64,000 nucleotides of DNA from Triatoma infestans (GCA_011037195.1 JAAEAF010001918.1:1-64000); one strand, 5' to 3'; counted from the stretch's first letter, positions 22,983 through 35,795 are shown. The notes: a model not told the origin generated them from the sequence alone. Translations and numbers: made by a program.

Positions 22983-24654
22983 TCTGATTTAAATAACCAT
23001 CAGTGGAACCTACTTTTACAGCTCACCGCTCTTTACTATTCAGCTCTCTTGTTTCAAGGTAGATTGCTGCTAGAAAAATTTTATATTTGAAGAAATACAC
23101 ATAATTCTACTGCAGTTCTCGGAATATTTTTACACTAGAATTGCTCTTAATCACAAATGATACAATTATATTCCATGAGATTTATTTTCAACAACAAACT
23201 AAATAATAAACCATTGACTAGCCAGGTCGGCTGGATATAGGTATTTTCCCTCATACTAAGATTCGACATATTAAAAAAGTCTTGAGCAATAATTTTAGTT
23301 TATGATTCGTATTCATCGGAAAATTTCTGCATTTTCTGACGTCTCCTAGCATGTTCTTAGGAACTACTGCTTTCCATCACGGGTGAATCTGTGTCAGAAT
23401 TGGCACTTTGTCACGTATGTGAATGGTTTGTGAATGTATATAGGTTTAGAATATTAAAGTATGTGAGGAATATAGATTACAAGCACTCTTTGGTATAAAA
23501 AACTATTCTCATAGTGTAATGCATGAATGTATACATAATGATGAACTTATTTATTAGGTTGAATGTATCCATTAAGATGAGCGTACATACTGGGGCCCAT
23601 GAAATTATTATGCAATTAGTTTTAGACGTGAATGTGATTTGTAGATTGTAAACAGCTGTATGGATAATTTTTATCTAAATATTAGTTAGTCAACATAAAA
23701 AAAAGTGTCGTTACATTTAAGCTGATTTCATAAGACTAGACACATTGGTATGGAGTCTTTATAAACGAAGTATCTATTTTATTCCATGGAGATCAACCTA
23801 AACCATTTTTCTGAGGCGAGAATATTATCATTTTGCCAAATTGAAACTAGCCAAAGTTTTGTTTACGAATCTGTTGCTATGAACTGTTTAAGATGTCACA
23901 ATGCTTACGTTGCAACATCTACGTCGGCTGTACACTTTCAAACAATTAAATTCTCAAAAAAAAAAAAATAAATAAAATAAACCGAGAAATTCTTGAACCT
24001 TATGTAAAATTTTAATAATACTAAATTGAAAACTACATTACGTTTCGTATTTATGTATCGCTGTTCTAAAGCATATATAACATTAAACGCCTTATTTGTG
24101 TTATTTCCAAACACGCAAACACTCATTGGATAGCGTTACTAACGGACATAAATTCTTTTGATGTAAAAATAAAAAAAAGAAAGAAATAAAAATAGTAATA
24201 AATAAGATAATAATGTCCTGAATGTGTAAGAAATATAATTTTAAGCATAGACTTTGTAGTAGCCATTTTGTAACATAGTATATTCCCTTTAGTTATACAT
24301 TTATATACAATACATATATTATGTATAGATGTATATATATCTATAGGGTATACTTATGGTCTAGATATATCTGTATATATGGTGGAGGGGGTGATTAGCC
24401 TGCTGTGTTAAGAACTGTTGTTTCATTCTGTTATATTATACTGTACAGTATTTTAAATTAGACTATTCTCCTCTAACATGTCATAATAATTTATGTTGAT
24501 AAAGGCAAAGCAATATAATACAATGATCGTAATCTACATTCAGTTATATTATTACTTGCTTCAATTACTTTTTTTTTTTTTTTTGAATTTCTCAATTTTA
24601 TTAAACTTATCTATTTACACTTAAAAAGTAGTTTTCACAAAATAGAGAGAAAAT

Positions 24655-24790
24655 TATTTCATCAGGGATTTTTTTCTGTCATCGACTTCATTTTATAGTC
24701 ATCGACCTATTTTGGGTTATCGCTCATCAAGAGGATGTCCTTAATAAGCAATGGGATAACAAAGACTTGCACAAACTGTTGAGCCTTTTG
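24655..24790 (-). repeat. Half copy of the hammerhead-bearing palindromic repeat, decayed
   Basis: The stretch matches the left arm at 52237-52350: TTCATTTTATAGTCATCGACC, then a damaged core (24700-24738), then GACTTGCACA. On the minus strand the core still shows CATC, TGATGA, CCC, AAAA, GGTC and GATG in order, but helix II no longer pairs cleanly. No right arm is present. Confidence 0.55.
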
Positions 24791-24879
24791 TTTAATTACC
24801 TAAGCTGATATTATGAAAAAAGTATTTTTCTGTTTATATCTGATTAAGTTCAATAATTGTTTTTTCCATTTTTAAAAGG

Positions 24880-25350
24880 CATTGTATTTTTGGTTATTTA
24901 AAATTGGAAACAAGCCAGTTCAAATATCTGAGAACTCTTGTTACTGAACAGAATGAAATGCTAGAAGAAATTAATGCAAGAATGACTGCCGAGGGCACCT
25001 GTTTGTTTCCAGAATGGCGGTGAAACCGAGTACTTGCAAAAGAAAGTAAAAATGATACTAAACAGTTGGGAAAGAAAAATACTAAGAAGAATATGGTATC
25101 TTTAATTTTTTAGTACCATTTGAGGTGGTTAGGACATGAGGAACGAATGTCTGTCGGTAGTATACCAAAACAAAAAAGCTTGGAAGCTCCAAGTTCGTAG
25201 GAAGACACAATAAGGGACGTTATCGATTGTGATTCAGCACAATTTGGAGGAAAGATCGAGAAGTTGGAGACGGCACACCCGGTGTAGGGAAAAGTGGAAG
25301 AGGATTCTTCAATGGCCCAGCAGCCTGTAGGACCGTGGAGTAGATAGGAA
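24880..25350 (+). pseudogene. RTE-like LINE reverse transcriptase C-terminal relic
   Basis: Broken plus-strand frames give 'FKYLRTLVTEQNEMLEEI' with 'INARMTAEG' (24915-24995), 'KILRRIW' (25070-25095) and 'HLRWLGHEERM' (25120-25150). These are the usual order of landmarks after the RT palm in RTE and related LINEs ('KYLG..', 'E...R.', 'LRW.GH..RM'). The catalytic part is missing and stops are frequent. A similar piece lies on the other strand at 28800-29140. Confidence 0.65.
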
Positions 25351-26784
25351 TTTAAATCATATTTTAGTGTAAATTTATGCAGTTTCTATTAGATAATTAT
25401 TTACAATATCTTATTTTAAATATTTTGCTGCAATATAAAACTATTGTTAATTTAATCTATTAATTGTCTATCTATTAATCATCAGTGGTTGGAACGCTAT
25501 GGCATAACTAATGAAATAAATCATAACAAGTTAGTATAAAATAAACATATAAAGTAATGTAAAACAATTACATAGATATATTAAAAATGAAATTCCGGCC
25601 AAAGTTTCGGTAATTATTAAGTCTGAGTGATTTAAAACAACTAACTTAAGAGATGTGGGGATATAATGGATTGTAGTTGTTGGTAGGATAATTCAAATTG
25701 ATAGTTATAGTTTCGGATTTTGAAAATGATTTTAACAAGTATTCAGAGAATTTTAAGTATTTCAGTGGACAAATTATAAGATTTTTATCATTGCTTTTGG
25801 ATGATCCACTTTAGGAAGTATAGGAATGTGTAAAAACTGAACAGTTACTTTGTAGACGTGGAAAGGGATATTTGAAAATTAGAAAGTACTGCGACCATGT
25901 CTGAAAATATATTTTATCTAACTGGTTATTCTGGGCTTTTCCATTCCGTACAATCGTAAGCAAGAGTTAGTGAAATAAGATCAGTCTGATAGCCAGAGAA
26001 TTTATCTATAATTCTGTAGCGTAATCTTTGAATTAATAATCAGCATTTAACATTTCTACTTGGTCAAGCTACTTTCAGACTTGGATTAACGTCCGATCCT
26101 GGCCACCAAGAAGAAAAAGTTGTAACTTATTGTCCAGCAGTACGTATTGTTCTAATCGTACGTACATTCAAACTGCCAGTGAATTAACATTAGCTGTAGT
26201 GGCACTAATGCTATGAAGAACTAGTTAGTCCATTTCCTTTAACATGGTAGCTAGATAGATACCACCCTCGGATTTAAGTGTAAGCAGCCTTATGATTCAA
26301 ATCAAGTTAAGGATTACTTTTGTGAATCAATTTTTAGGTCCAATTTTGGGGAAAAATTATCTTATTGCGAAAAATGTCACAAAGTTGAGCAATTATCCAA
26401 CTTAGAAAATGTCTCGCTCCTCAAAAGAATCTTCATTTTTACTGTAAGAGCAACTCCCAAAATGGCCTACATTAATAAAAAGTTAATTCCGGCCAATTCT
26501 TTAGCTACAGCAGCAACAATAAATTATATTTATAAAAATCTCAAAAGCATCCGGTAGTTAACAAAGATGTGTAACTTTATTTTACTGAATTATAAGATAA
26601 AGTACGCCATCAGGATTCATAGAAGTCTAGGACGAGGTGGGATAAACATACAATGCATTGATTGGTTAATAAATTAGTTAGTTATTTTAGTTCTACGTAA
26701 ATAGTAGAACAATCTATAATACATTGTTTAAACCATTATTAAATGAAATTTATTTCCAATAGAATATACAGTTTGATTTAATAG

Positions 26785-26904
26785 GGAATGACAATGTACC
26801 ATCAGTTACCCGTAGCTATGACGTCGGCCTTAATGAATGGAGGCACTTTAGAGTGGCTGGAGACAAAAAGTTACTTGGCATCCGGCAGAGTGCGAGTTAA
26901 AGTG
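26785..26904 (+). other. Candidate 120-nt exon of unknown identity
   Basis: A TTTAATAG acceptor and a GTGAGC donor bound 120 nt (40 codons) open in phase 0, reading 'TMYHQLPVAMTSALMNGG' and 'SYLASGRVRVKV'. Another frame (from 26787) reads 'GLNEWRHFRVAGDKKLL', which faintly resembles a laminin-G strand. It does not match TMTC2. It may be chance, a nested gene or a captured exon. Confidence 0.2.
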
Positions 26905-27117
26905 GTGAGCTGGGATAATGGAAGTAACAAAAACTTGTTAGGAACCGCACACTGTTGCTTACCCAACTTCTCTCAACGGTTTATCTTTACTATATTTCTA
27001 TTCTAGTTTTCATTTACTAAATGTATCCAGCAGTACATGTATAATATAATTCAAACAGTAAATATGGAGAATAAAGCAAGTGTACAAAGAGAGAGAGAGA
27101 GAGCAAGAGAATGATTA

Positions 27118-27245
27118 TTACGTTATCGCGATTATTACTAACATCGTGTCAAATTTTCTATATTGAGTGTTCACCTGTAATATACGTATTGAGGTCCCCT
27201 GAGTCTTAAAATGTGGTTTTTATAAAATAGTCTATGTGGGTATAA
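27118..27245 (+). repeat. Left arm of the CTTACT/AGTAAG repeat family, decayed
   Basis: The 'TCGTGTCAAATTTTC.ATATTGAG', 'TTCACC' and 'GAGGTCCCCTGAGTC' strings follow the order seen at 1840, 5955 and 15540. The terminus has decayed. Confidence 0.5.
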
Positions 27246-28548
27246 AATAAGATTGTTATGCAAGAAAGTTAGTTACTAATTAGAACATGTTGCTTCTATG
27301 CCCAGTTGAAAGTGTTCAAAAATATGAATGATAACTAAATTTTAAATTCAGACTTGGTCACTTATTCGGCCTAAGACATTAATCTACTTTTTTTAACTTC
27401 TTAAGTTACTACACCATATTGTGTCGGTAATTATGTTTTTCTATGGTATTTTTAATTAGATAAATGAAGCTGTATGAAAATAATTAGCACTAATTTGCGA
27501 ATATTTTTTACTAATTATGAAAATCTAATTATGAAAAATGCAATTATCTTCTGCTACTATAGCAATGTAAAAGGTATAAAAAGCTGAACGTTGATGGAGA
27601 TAGGTGGTTTTAATTACTGGGAAAATTCCGACGTAGGCAGTAATGTGGGCTTGTATTTCCGTTGTATACATCACATTTTCTTGTTTAGGTAGAGTATTTA
27701 CTTGAAAAGGTGGGGTGAGGGATAACGGGTGCACAAAGAGCAACTAATTAGTGCATCTTGTTGGGAGGAACTGGTTTGGCTGTTCTCTGAAAACCAGACT
27801 ACTACACCATCATCTGGCAGTACTACGGCATCATCGCTTCTCTTTCTGTCTGTACAGCGAAAGGTGGTTAGCTCTTTCTCCTTTAATCATGAAATCTGGA
27901 GACTGAGGAGCGGAAGAACAAAGACCACATCATCATTTCCTGTCCCCATTTTACTTTTCCATCCATACAATATAACTTGCTATATACCAATCTAGTGGTA
28001 CCATCATTAACACTTTGTTTATCTACAAAGTGAATGACTATCATTCATTCATTAGCTGTTTAAATAGATAAATAAATAGAAATTGAATGATCACTTGAAA
28101 CAAAAACTAATCTAAAGAGCGTAATTCCGATCTTTTCATTCATTTAAAAAAAGAATTTTCATATAATCTCAATATGAATTTAGATATTTCAGTATAAAGT
28201 CCTGTACAAAGAGATAGATTATGCTACAATTCAAAACTATGTTGAAAGAAAATAAAACTATTCAGGTATTATAAGTTTTACATAATTGTAATGCTAAAAT
28301 AAATTTAAAATCCTGCCTTATTTGAGAGACTAATCGAAATATTGAAATTAATTAGTAAAGGGTTTATAAATAAACAGATCTCAGTGGGTGTGAAAAGGAC
28401 ACGATTAGCTAAATGATATAAATCCTATTGCATTTTACATTTTATCCAATTCTATAAGATTCATTTTTAAAACAAACCTAGAAACCAGTCTAAGCTGAGC
28501 CAGAAATCTCTGAAATTTCAATTGTAAATGGTAGGTGAAATAGTTTTC

Positions 28549-28726
28549 CAAAACGTCAGGCTATAATTATCAGAAGAAGGTTATTTGACAATGACCAAAG
28601 GAGTACTTTTTGACAGAAAACATCTTTACTTAGGTCCTTACCCTTGGTGAATTTAATTTATAAACTCACATAATTCTGTTATAACCTAAAAAGATCTTGA
28701 AGAAGGGCAAAATGATACCCAAAACC
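28549..28726 (+). ncRNA. Decayed tandem hammerhead-like modules
   Basis: The first part, AAAACGTC (28550-28557), looks like the 3' end of one core. A helix-I-like ATAATTAT stretch follows, then CAGAAGA (28571-28577, expected CTGAAGA), A, GGTTAT (28579-28584), loop, ATGACC (28591-28596) and AAAG. The helix II strands still pair over 6 bp. A second damaged core runs at 28693-28726 (CTTGAAGA, A, GGG, loop, CCC, AAAAC). The two cores lie about 120 bp apart in the same direction. Confidence 0.4.
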
Positions 28727-28799
28727 TAAATCAAATAAAATTCTTTGATTTAAAAAATTCCTCCGGCCTTTGCCTATAATCATCTCTCTCTTTCTCTCT

Positions 28800-29140
28800 C
28801 TGTCTGCAGTAGTTATGCGACACCATCTCGCCTAGGGTTTTGCGATCCTTTATATCCAGTCTGGCATCTCTTGCAGAAATTTACATGGAAGTTTATTTGG
28901 ACTCATTCTTGCGATGTGATCGGTCCACCTCAATCTGTTTATCTTAACAATTGGCTGTTCTTTTGATAGGACTACCGCTTGCAATGGGTTCCAGGCCACC
29001 AGATTGTGCCCAACTGTACTGGATGATAGATTTTGCTCTCAAATACTGAAGCTCGCAAGATTAAGAGACATTGCTCCTCCGATTTTGACTGAGGCATAAA
29101 TCGAGCGTAAGAACATTTTAAATAGCTTCATTTTAGTACC
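28800..29140 (-). pseudogene. RTE-like LINE C-terminal relic
   Basis: The minus strand reads 'INRLRWTDHIARMSPNKLP' near 28950-28893, the same 'LRW..H..RM' landmark as at 25120, followed by 'CKFLQEMPD'. Further upstream, broken frames are consistent with RT C-terminal sequence. It is heavily decayed, so the family call is tentative. Confidence 0.5.
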
Positions 29141-31549
29141 CATGGAGAACAATTTACATTCCAAGTGCTTATTCAAACCAATATAACATTTATTGGCCAA
29201 CATTAGCCATTACATGAGCCATTTTTATCCAACGCCACAAGAGTTTCCAGATAAACAAATACTGTAGCGGTTTTAAAGGTATAATTTATTTATAAGGAAA
29301 GAAACTTCTATTTTTGGATCGTTTGTTTAGAATTACGTTATACTTATACCTTCAAAGTTTACAAAGAAATTCTTTATAGCATCTTGCAGATCTTCCTATT
29401 GTATCTATATCATCGTTGAAGTCATGGAGGTGGACTCATTTATTTTTTTTTTTTTTTGTATGTTTAAGAAACTCCTCCAGTCATTGCCGTATAACCATTA
29501 CCTCAATAGAATTGAGATAGCTAATCGTTGAAGAAAAGTATGAACTATATCATTAAACAGAGCCTTGTTATCTCTGGGTTCAGCTAACAACAAAAATTGA
29601 GAACACGCCTTTTTTTAAAGAAAATCAATTATTGTTCTTAGCAGTTCAAAAAGATTAGTGCAATTAAATACAACCAACAACTATTAAATCTAATTAAATT
29701 AACCATTAGCATTATTATGTTGTTCATATAGTTTCAGGGAACATAAGAAAGGAAACCTGCAGATAGATAAATGTATCTTTGAATTTAAACACCCAAGCTA
29801 ATGAATATCTCATAGAATGTATACAATAAATACCCAATAATTTTCGGAGTTATCCATCAGCCTAAAAGTGTTAGGAAATCTGAGAAATAATCATGGTATT
29901 CACGTAACAAACATAACGTAATCAACGTAGTATAAATTCCCGTGCTAACCATTTTTTATGAAACACAACAAAACTAAACAAAAAAAAGCGAAAAAAATTT
30001 AATTTTAGGTATTTGTGCACTCTATGTTTGCTTAAGAAAAAGGTTCATGGAGAAAGAATTGAAAAAAAAAAAGTTACAGAGAAAGAATAAAGTATATTGT
30101 TTTTGCACAAAACAGAAGTTCTGGAAGAAATCGCATATATTTCACTATGATCTCATGCTATGAATAATGTGTTACTTTAATTAGAAAGAAAAAAAAATTA
30201 TAAGAGACTTTACATTTTAAAAACTTTATGAACTTATAATATTATATGACTTAACGTATAAAGCTCTCAAGAAAACATTATTTCACACTTGAAACTTATA
30301 CACGCACGAAGAACTTACTAAACTTAAAGCAGCAACTAATAGTAATAGGTTAAATACTATTGAGTTACCTTCTTTAACTATTTATGTTAAATAAATTTTC
30401 TATAAATAGATATAATGGAACAATTTATATTTTATTAATAAATTAATATTTTTGTTGAAACTAGATTAAACTTTTCTTTTATTTTTTAATTAAATATAAA
30501 TTCTTTTATGAAATTAAAAAAAAATATTTTTTTTTTTTAATCCAAAGCTGCATTTTGTTCCAAGATTTTAGATACAAAAATGTTTTACTTTGATTTTTTT
30601 GGCCTGAAGTGGGCAGTAATTTATGTACGTAGTACATAGTGAGATAGTGAAAAAAACTATTTATGCAAACTTATCATTTTCATGTGATTAGATATTTATG
30701 TGAAAATTGATTTTCTGGGGGAATATTGTAACATTATACCTCGCTAGAATTATTGATTAAAAAATATTCGTGACTTTTCCAATCTTACTGGTTTTCAACA
30801 TAATCCATAGCTATCTATTAGCATTATATTATACATAATTTTGCAAATTAATTATATTTTATATTTATAAATTGATATTATTATAGAGGTTTTTCAGCTA
30901 GTATAAGTTGGACACATACAGTACATACATACCTATTTTCAGGAATTGCCTTGACTTTCAGACATGGTATGAAAAGCTGCAGAAGATGGCCGAGTCAAAC
31001 AGTTCACGTGTATTACATCATCTCCAATCTAACCACATTTCCTCAGGACCTAGTTTCCAACCATGTTATAGCCAACACTTTTCACACCCTGTTCCAGTTG
31101 ATTTGAGACCTTCTGTCTTTCCTTCTTTATTTTCTTTCTTCGTCTTACTTCTTTTGTACTGGGTTTTCCGTCTCCGTCTGGCTATATATGACCATCATTC
31201 CCCAACTTTACCTAGCGTCGCCATTCTGTGTTGTCGCCATTCTTGTTATCTTATTCTTTGGTATTTTCTTTATGCCTTTCTGCTTTCTTGCTGACTTTGT
31301 TCACAATCCGCTGTGTGAAACTTTACCGATATCAAGTCACCCACATAACTAACTCACACTTTTCACTGTTATAACATCAAAAAGAAATCTGGTCTCTTTC
31401 TTGCTTGTTTATAACATTTTCTCAGTTTACATATCATGGATTGTAAACGAACTATTTTTAACGTTTGGCCAGTATTGCTTTTAATTCACTTATATAAAAT
31501 TGATTTATAGTTGGAAATCGTTAAACCTGTATAAATTTATGGAAAATGA

Positions 31550-31562
31550 AATGAATTGAATA
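31550..31562. repeat. Target-site duplication, left copy (AATGAATTGAATA)
   Basis: This is identical over 13 bp to 32760-32772 and bounds the LINE insertion exactly. Confidence 0.8.
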
Positions 31563-32759
31563 GATTAGATTAGATTGATGCAGGGGGGGACTCAGACCCA
31601 GGCACCGCAGCCTACCCGTTGAGGCTTATTGTGCCAACCCCTCAATACCTAGTAGTGGAAGCCCCCCTCTTCATGAGGGCCAAAACCTTCCCCACCAGTC
31701 CTTCCTGGGGTACGATTTCCTCCGGTCTCCACGTGCCGAAGATCTCGTACCTCAGTCTACCGATTGCAACGCAATCAAACAACAGGTGAGAGGCCGTCTC
31801 CTCCTCCTCCTGACACAATCTGCACAAGGGTTCTACATCCACCAACCCTACCTTGTGCAGATGTTTTTTGAACCTGCCATGCCCAGTAAACAGGCCCGTT
31901 ATCAGTGAAATCTGATACCTGCTTAGACCCAGGGTCTCTCTGGTTCTTCTTCTACACAGCTCTGGCATAACCATTTTGCCGTGTTTTGCTCCAGTACTTA
32001 GCCTCCAGTGACGATTATGTTCTCTCCGAGTCCATTCTCTCAGAGAAGCCCTCGCCATACTTTTGGCTATTCCCAGAACAGGTTCTGGCCCATAGAAAGG
32101 AGTACTCGCACCATTCCTGGCCAGTTGGTCGACTAGTTCATTGCCTTTAATCCCCTTGTGTCCTGGCACCCATACTAGCCGCACTCTGTTGTGCCGGGAC
32201 AACGCTTCCAGAGAGTTTCTACACTCCCTAACTAGGGAAGAAGTGATTCTGAATGCCCTAAGTGCCTTCAGTGCAGCCTGGCTGTCCGAGAAGATGCATA
32301 TCTCCCTATTCCTAGAGTCCATACGCAGGTTCTCCTCAGCGCAGATCTTGATAGCATAGACTTCAGCCTGGAACACCGTGGAGTATCTACTAAGAGGCCT
32401 CTCGATGAGTACCTCCGGTATAACTCCATATATCCCAGCTCCAGTACCGCAGGCCATTTTGGACCCATCCGTAAACCAGGATCCCCCAGTCCGGCCTCGT
32501 TTTTCCCAACTTTTAGCCCATTCCGATTTGACGTGAAAATCACCTGGAAGGGGAGCTCAAAGTGGAATGTTGGATAGCACTCTTCCCCAGCCATCTTAAA
32601 GATAGGGCCAGGGTCTACTTTCTGAGTTATGTCCACATGCTTGGCCAGGGAACTCCTCTGTTTCCACTGGCCATTGTTCATTAATCTGTACGCACTGGCC
32701 CTCGCCTCCGCTTGTATCAGAAGATGCAGCGGAGGTAACCCCAGCAGTACTTCCAATGC
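31563..32759 (-). pseudogene. 5'-truncated R1/LOA-like LINE with 13-bp target-site duplication
   Basis: The minus strand carries the end of ORF2. Thumb/connection sequence lies at 32756-32535 ('LLGLPPLHLLIQAEARAS'), then a frameshift near 32535, then an intact RNase H frame to 31642. The RNase H residues are present: 'WFTDGSK' (first Asp, about 32470), 'FQAEVYAIKICAEE' (Glu), 'FSDSQAALKAL' (Asp) and 'WVPGHKGIKGNELVDQLAR' (His/Asp region). A Cys-rich tail follows ('EPLCRLCQEEEETASHLL...C'). The 3' end carries an AATCT-type short tail at 31563-31577. The RT, endonuclease and ORF1 are lost by 5' truncation at 32759, the usual outcome of incomplete target-primed reverse transcription. The good frame and clean duplication suggest a younger insertion than its relatives at 2015 and 7965. 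Confidence 0.88.
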
Positions 32760-32772
32760 AATGAATTGAATA
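32760..32772. repeat. Target-site duplication, right copy (AATGAATTGAATA)
   Basis: The 13-bp match to 31550-31562 lies directly at the truncated 5' end of the LINE. Confidence 0.8.
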
Positions 32773-33382
32773 AATTAATCTTTAATAAATGTTGACTTAT
32801 GTGTATAATTTATTGAGGAAAATTAAAAAAAAAAAAAATTCTAAAGTGTGATTTTCAATGTAATATATAATTGAGTTGTTGAGGAGGGAAATTAGGTTTG
32901 AGTAAATGAACGAGGTATGAAGACACTAATATAATATAGGTAAGTTTACACTAACTGCACTGGACTTTATGAAAATGATAGAATGAATGGTGTGAGTAAA
33001 GATATGACACGATGCGATGTACAGTTGTATGGTTGTATCTGATAGATCCTTTAGATAGATTCCCACTGGCTCTATTAACCACAGAGGGCCTCTCTTCTCT
33101 CTGCTGTGGTTGCATTATCTTTGCGGTACCATTACATAATAATTAACTAACTGTAAATAATAAACTAATAACAAAGAATAATTGAAAATATATACTGTTT
33201 TGAAGGGTCGTCAAAAAGCCGGGATTTTCACAAAAGACTAGGAACACTTAATCAAAATTTGAATATAATTAACAAATATAAGTATTGAAAGTAATAATTT
33301 AAGTGGTTATGAAGAAAATTTTCTTTTTTCAGAAAAAAGAATTATTATAAAAATAAAGAAAACTGTTGATATTTCTTTTTAA

Positions 33383-33780
33383 GTCGCTTACGCATTTGAC
33401 ACAATATGGCACCATAAACTACTCCATAAACTAGATTTCATTCATTCAACTCTATCAAGAGATTCTCACTTTTTTTCTAAAGGATAGAACTTTTGAGATA
33501 AGTGTTAATTCGTTCCTCAGTACAAGACGAGTTTTCACAGCCGGTGTTCTTCAGGGTTCAGTTCTTAAGCCCATCCTGTTTACAGTTTACATACACGACA
33601 TTCCTACTTTCAATATTTCTAATTTATAAACATCTTTAGACAAAATAGCAGGCTGTTTTCACAAAAATGAAAACTAGATATAAACGTACATAAGACACAA
33701 GCAAAAAAGTTCACCTTTCATAAAATGCACGCGACCAAAACTTCAAAAATAAACAGTGACGTACACGTAAGAAAATACAC
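33383..33780 (+). pseudogene. Jockey-like LINE reverse transcriptase fragment
   Basis: Two frames give 'AYAFDTIWHHKLLHKL' (RT palm box with the first catalytic Asp region) and then 'RRVFTAGVLQGSVLKPILFT' (canonical 'AGVPQGSVL.P.LF'), continuing 'VYIHDIP'. After another break, 'LDINVHKTQAKKFTF' corresponds to 'I.INP.KTQ...F'. The YADD segment is lost. A Jockey-type Pol relic, related in style to 55570-56916. Confidence 0.75.
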
Positions 33781-34390
33781 TGTTGTGTGTAGACAGCCTA
33801 ACTCAAAAATAGAAAATGCAGCAAGCTGAAACTGTTTTATTTTTCATTTAGTTGCAATCAATGGACGCGACAATAAAGGTTTTGGTCAAACTATTTAACT
33901 AAATAGATCGTTCAGATGTTTTTGCGACACTCTCTAAAACGGCTTCAATTATTTATTTTTTTTTAACTTAATATATTAACTAATCATATAATTAGCTACA
34001 ATAAATTTATCTTTGAAACATTTTTCCGGTAAAATTTCCTTAAGGGGTTCGAGGGGAATTAGAGGACTTTAGGGTTTCTTCAAAAGTGCCATTTCAGTAT
34101 ATTTTTATGATTCTATCATCTACGTAATATTAATAATGTATATGTTACATGTTTAGTCTTCGAACGAGGCAATTTGTGTCCAATTTGGACGGATTTGGTG
34201 TTTTGATTATTAAGAATTGAATGTTGGGTCAAAATTACGAGTTTGAAGGAAATTGGTTTTCCGGAAGTAAGACTTTCATATTGTTTTTGGATGCACATTA
34301 TTTTCAGTTATATGTGAAATGTGTAACTATGTAATAACCGTATAAATAAATCATAAATCTATGTAAATTGCAGTAAGAGTGTTTCACATC
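33765..34390 (+). repeat. Second copy of the about 300-bp-unit dispersed repeat
   Basis: 'CTAACTCAAAAATAGAAAATGCAG' region, 'CTTTGAAACATTTTTCCGGT', 'GCCATTTCAGT', 'TTCTATCATCTA' and 'TTTTCCGGAAGTAAG' follow the same order as at 6125-6840. It starts near CACGTAAG (33768) and ends near GCAGTAAGAG (34371-34380), echoing the GTAAGAG ends of the other copies. Confidence 0.6.
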
Positions 34391-34437
34391 GTATTTTTTT
34401 TTAATTGATTTATCGATAGTGAAATGTGTCTGTAATT

Positions 34438-34479
34438 TATTATTATTATTATTATTGTTATTGTTATTATTATTATTAC
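34438..34479. repeat. (TTA)n microsatellite with TTG interruptions
   Basis: Trinucleotide run; on the minus strand it produces a poly-Asn artefact ORF. Confidence 0.9.
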
Positions 34480-35159
34480 ATGTGATGTCGGAGTTATAGA
34501 CTAGTTTGAAATGGACCATTTTTATCTGAGCTTTAGCTTTTGTATTTTCTTTTTTTTTTTTACACATCCCCTGCGGCCATGCCAGATATATTCATCAGGG
34601 ATTATCTCTTGTCATGTTCGATATAGCAAACAAGTAATGCGTCCTGTCATTGGCATTGTTCACAGACACAAGCACACAGACAGATGTACATCTATATATT
34701 TGATATTCTCGCCTATCACACTCTCACACTTATCTCTCTTCCACTCTCTTTTAACGTGCGTTGATATTCATACCTACTATATGTTGTCTGATTCTCGAAT
34801 ATTTTATATTTTTGTTCATATTTACACATTATATGTTTATACACTGAAAACTGTCAACGAAACCTAAATATAAAACCAAAATCAATACGATACTGATATT
34901 ATTTTTGGACTAGGTAGCATTTGCTATTTTAAAACTCATTTTAAAATAGTCAATGAACTGAACATTACCCAATATTTATTTACAACAATTTTCATTTCGT
35001 ACTATATAAAATTATATAAATACTACTAGAATGTAAGGCGACTTAATAAAAATTGAACATATAATTCGAAACGTCGAATTAAGCACTGTTAAAAGAAAAA
35101 CTAAAATTAGATAGTTATTAAACAGATAGCGGGTAAAATAAAGTCCCTAAATAGTTCTG

Positions 35160-35420
35160 TTGTACACTATCTAGGCTAGCGACTGGACCTGCACAGCTAA
35201 ATGGCCAACGGTATGGAATGGGTATAGTAGGAGATGGTCTTTGTCGTGTGATGAAGAGGAAACAGCGAAAGATATTATTTTGGAATGTGTATACTACGAT
35301 ATTTCCTCATAACATTGCATATGGCCGTCGGTTTTCAAATTGACGTAAATAACGATACATTGCCCTTCCTGCTAGAAAATGAGAGCTCGTTTGAATGCCT
35401 TTTAAAAGTAAGTGTAGTGT
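35160..35420 (+). pseudogene. LINE C-terminal tail relic (R1/LOA-like)
   Basis: Around 35225-35305 the frames give 'GMGIVGDGLCR' and, after a shift, 'CDEEETAKDIILECVYYD'. This is the Cys-rich tail that follows RNase H in the copies at 31642 ('LCRLCQEEEETASHLLFDC') and 61870. Nothing upstream of the tail is recognisable. Confidence 0.5.
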
Positions 35421-35689
35421 CCGCCCCTGCCACGGGAAAGCGCCGAGTGTGTGTTTAGTAATGCATTGTTTGAGTGTAGTATGATTATGGTAGCTTGGGT
35501 AGTTATAGAGTTACGTTGCTTTCCAATACTGGAGGTCTTTAGGGTAAATATTTAGTCAGATAAGCAAGAATATGTGAATATTTTTTGTCTGTTGAATGTG
35601 TTGAAGTAATCCTCCATTTATTTCATTGGATATTTTGTTTAGTCTTTGAAATTTCTGTTCGCCATACTCTAATGACTGTCAGATCTGAT

Positions 35690-35795
35690 TTCCGTACCCG
35701 AAAGTTCTTGGTGAGCATAGCTAGACGGGCAGGTAAGAGCGTTAGCTCAGATACTGCCGCTCGATGTGTTAATTCGCAAACTTCCTACTTCCCTA
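35690..35795 (+). repeat. Possible tRNA-derived SINE relic
   Basis: The 'TAGCTAGACGGGCAGGTAAG' stretch (35721 on) resembles a tRNA D-arm/A-box. 'GTTAATTCGCAAACTTCC' about 45 nt later is a weak B-box. No cloverleaf or tail could be drawn, so this is only a suggestion. Confidence 0.3.

Noticed and set aside
30908..31294. 128-codon ORF with hydrophobic C-terminal half
   Set aside because: No recognisable family, no splice or promoter context, T-rich composition explains the hydrophobicity.
35063..35080. AATTCGAAACGTCGAATT, resembling the 3' half of a hammerhead core
   Set aside because: The CTGANGA half is absent nearby; a short palindrome may be all it is.
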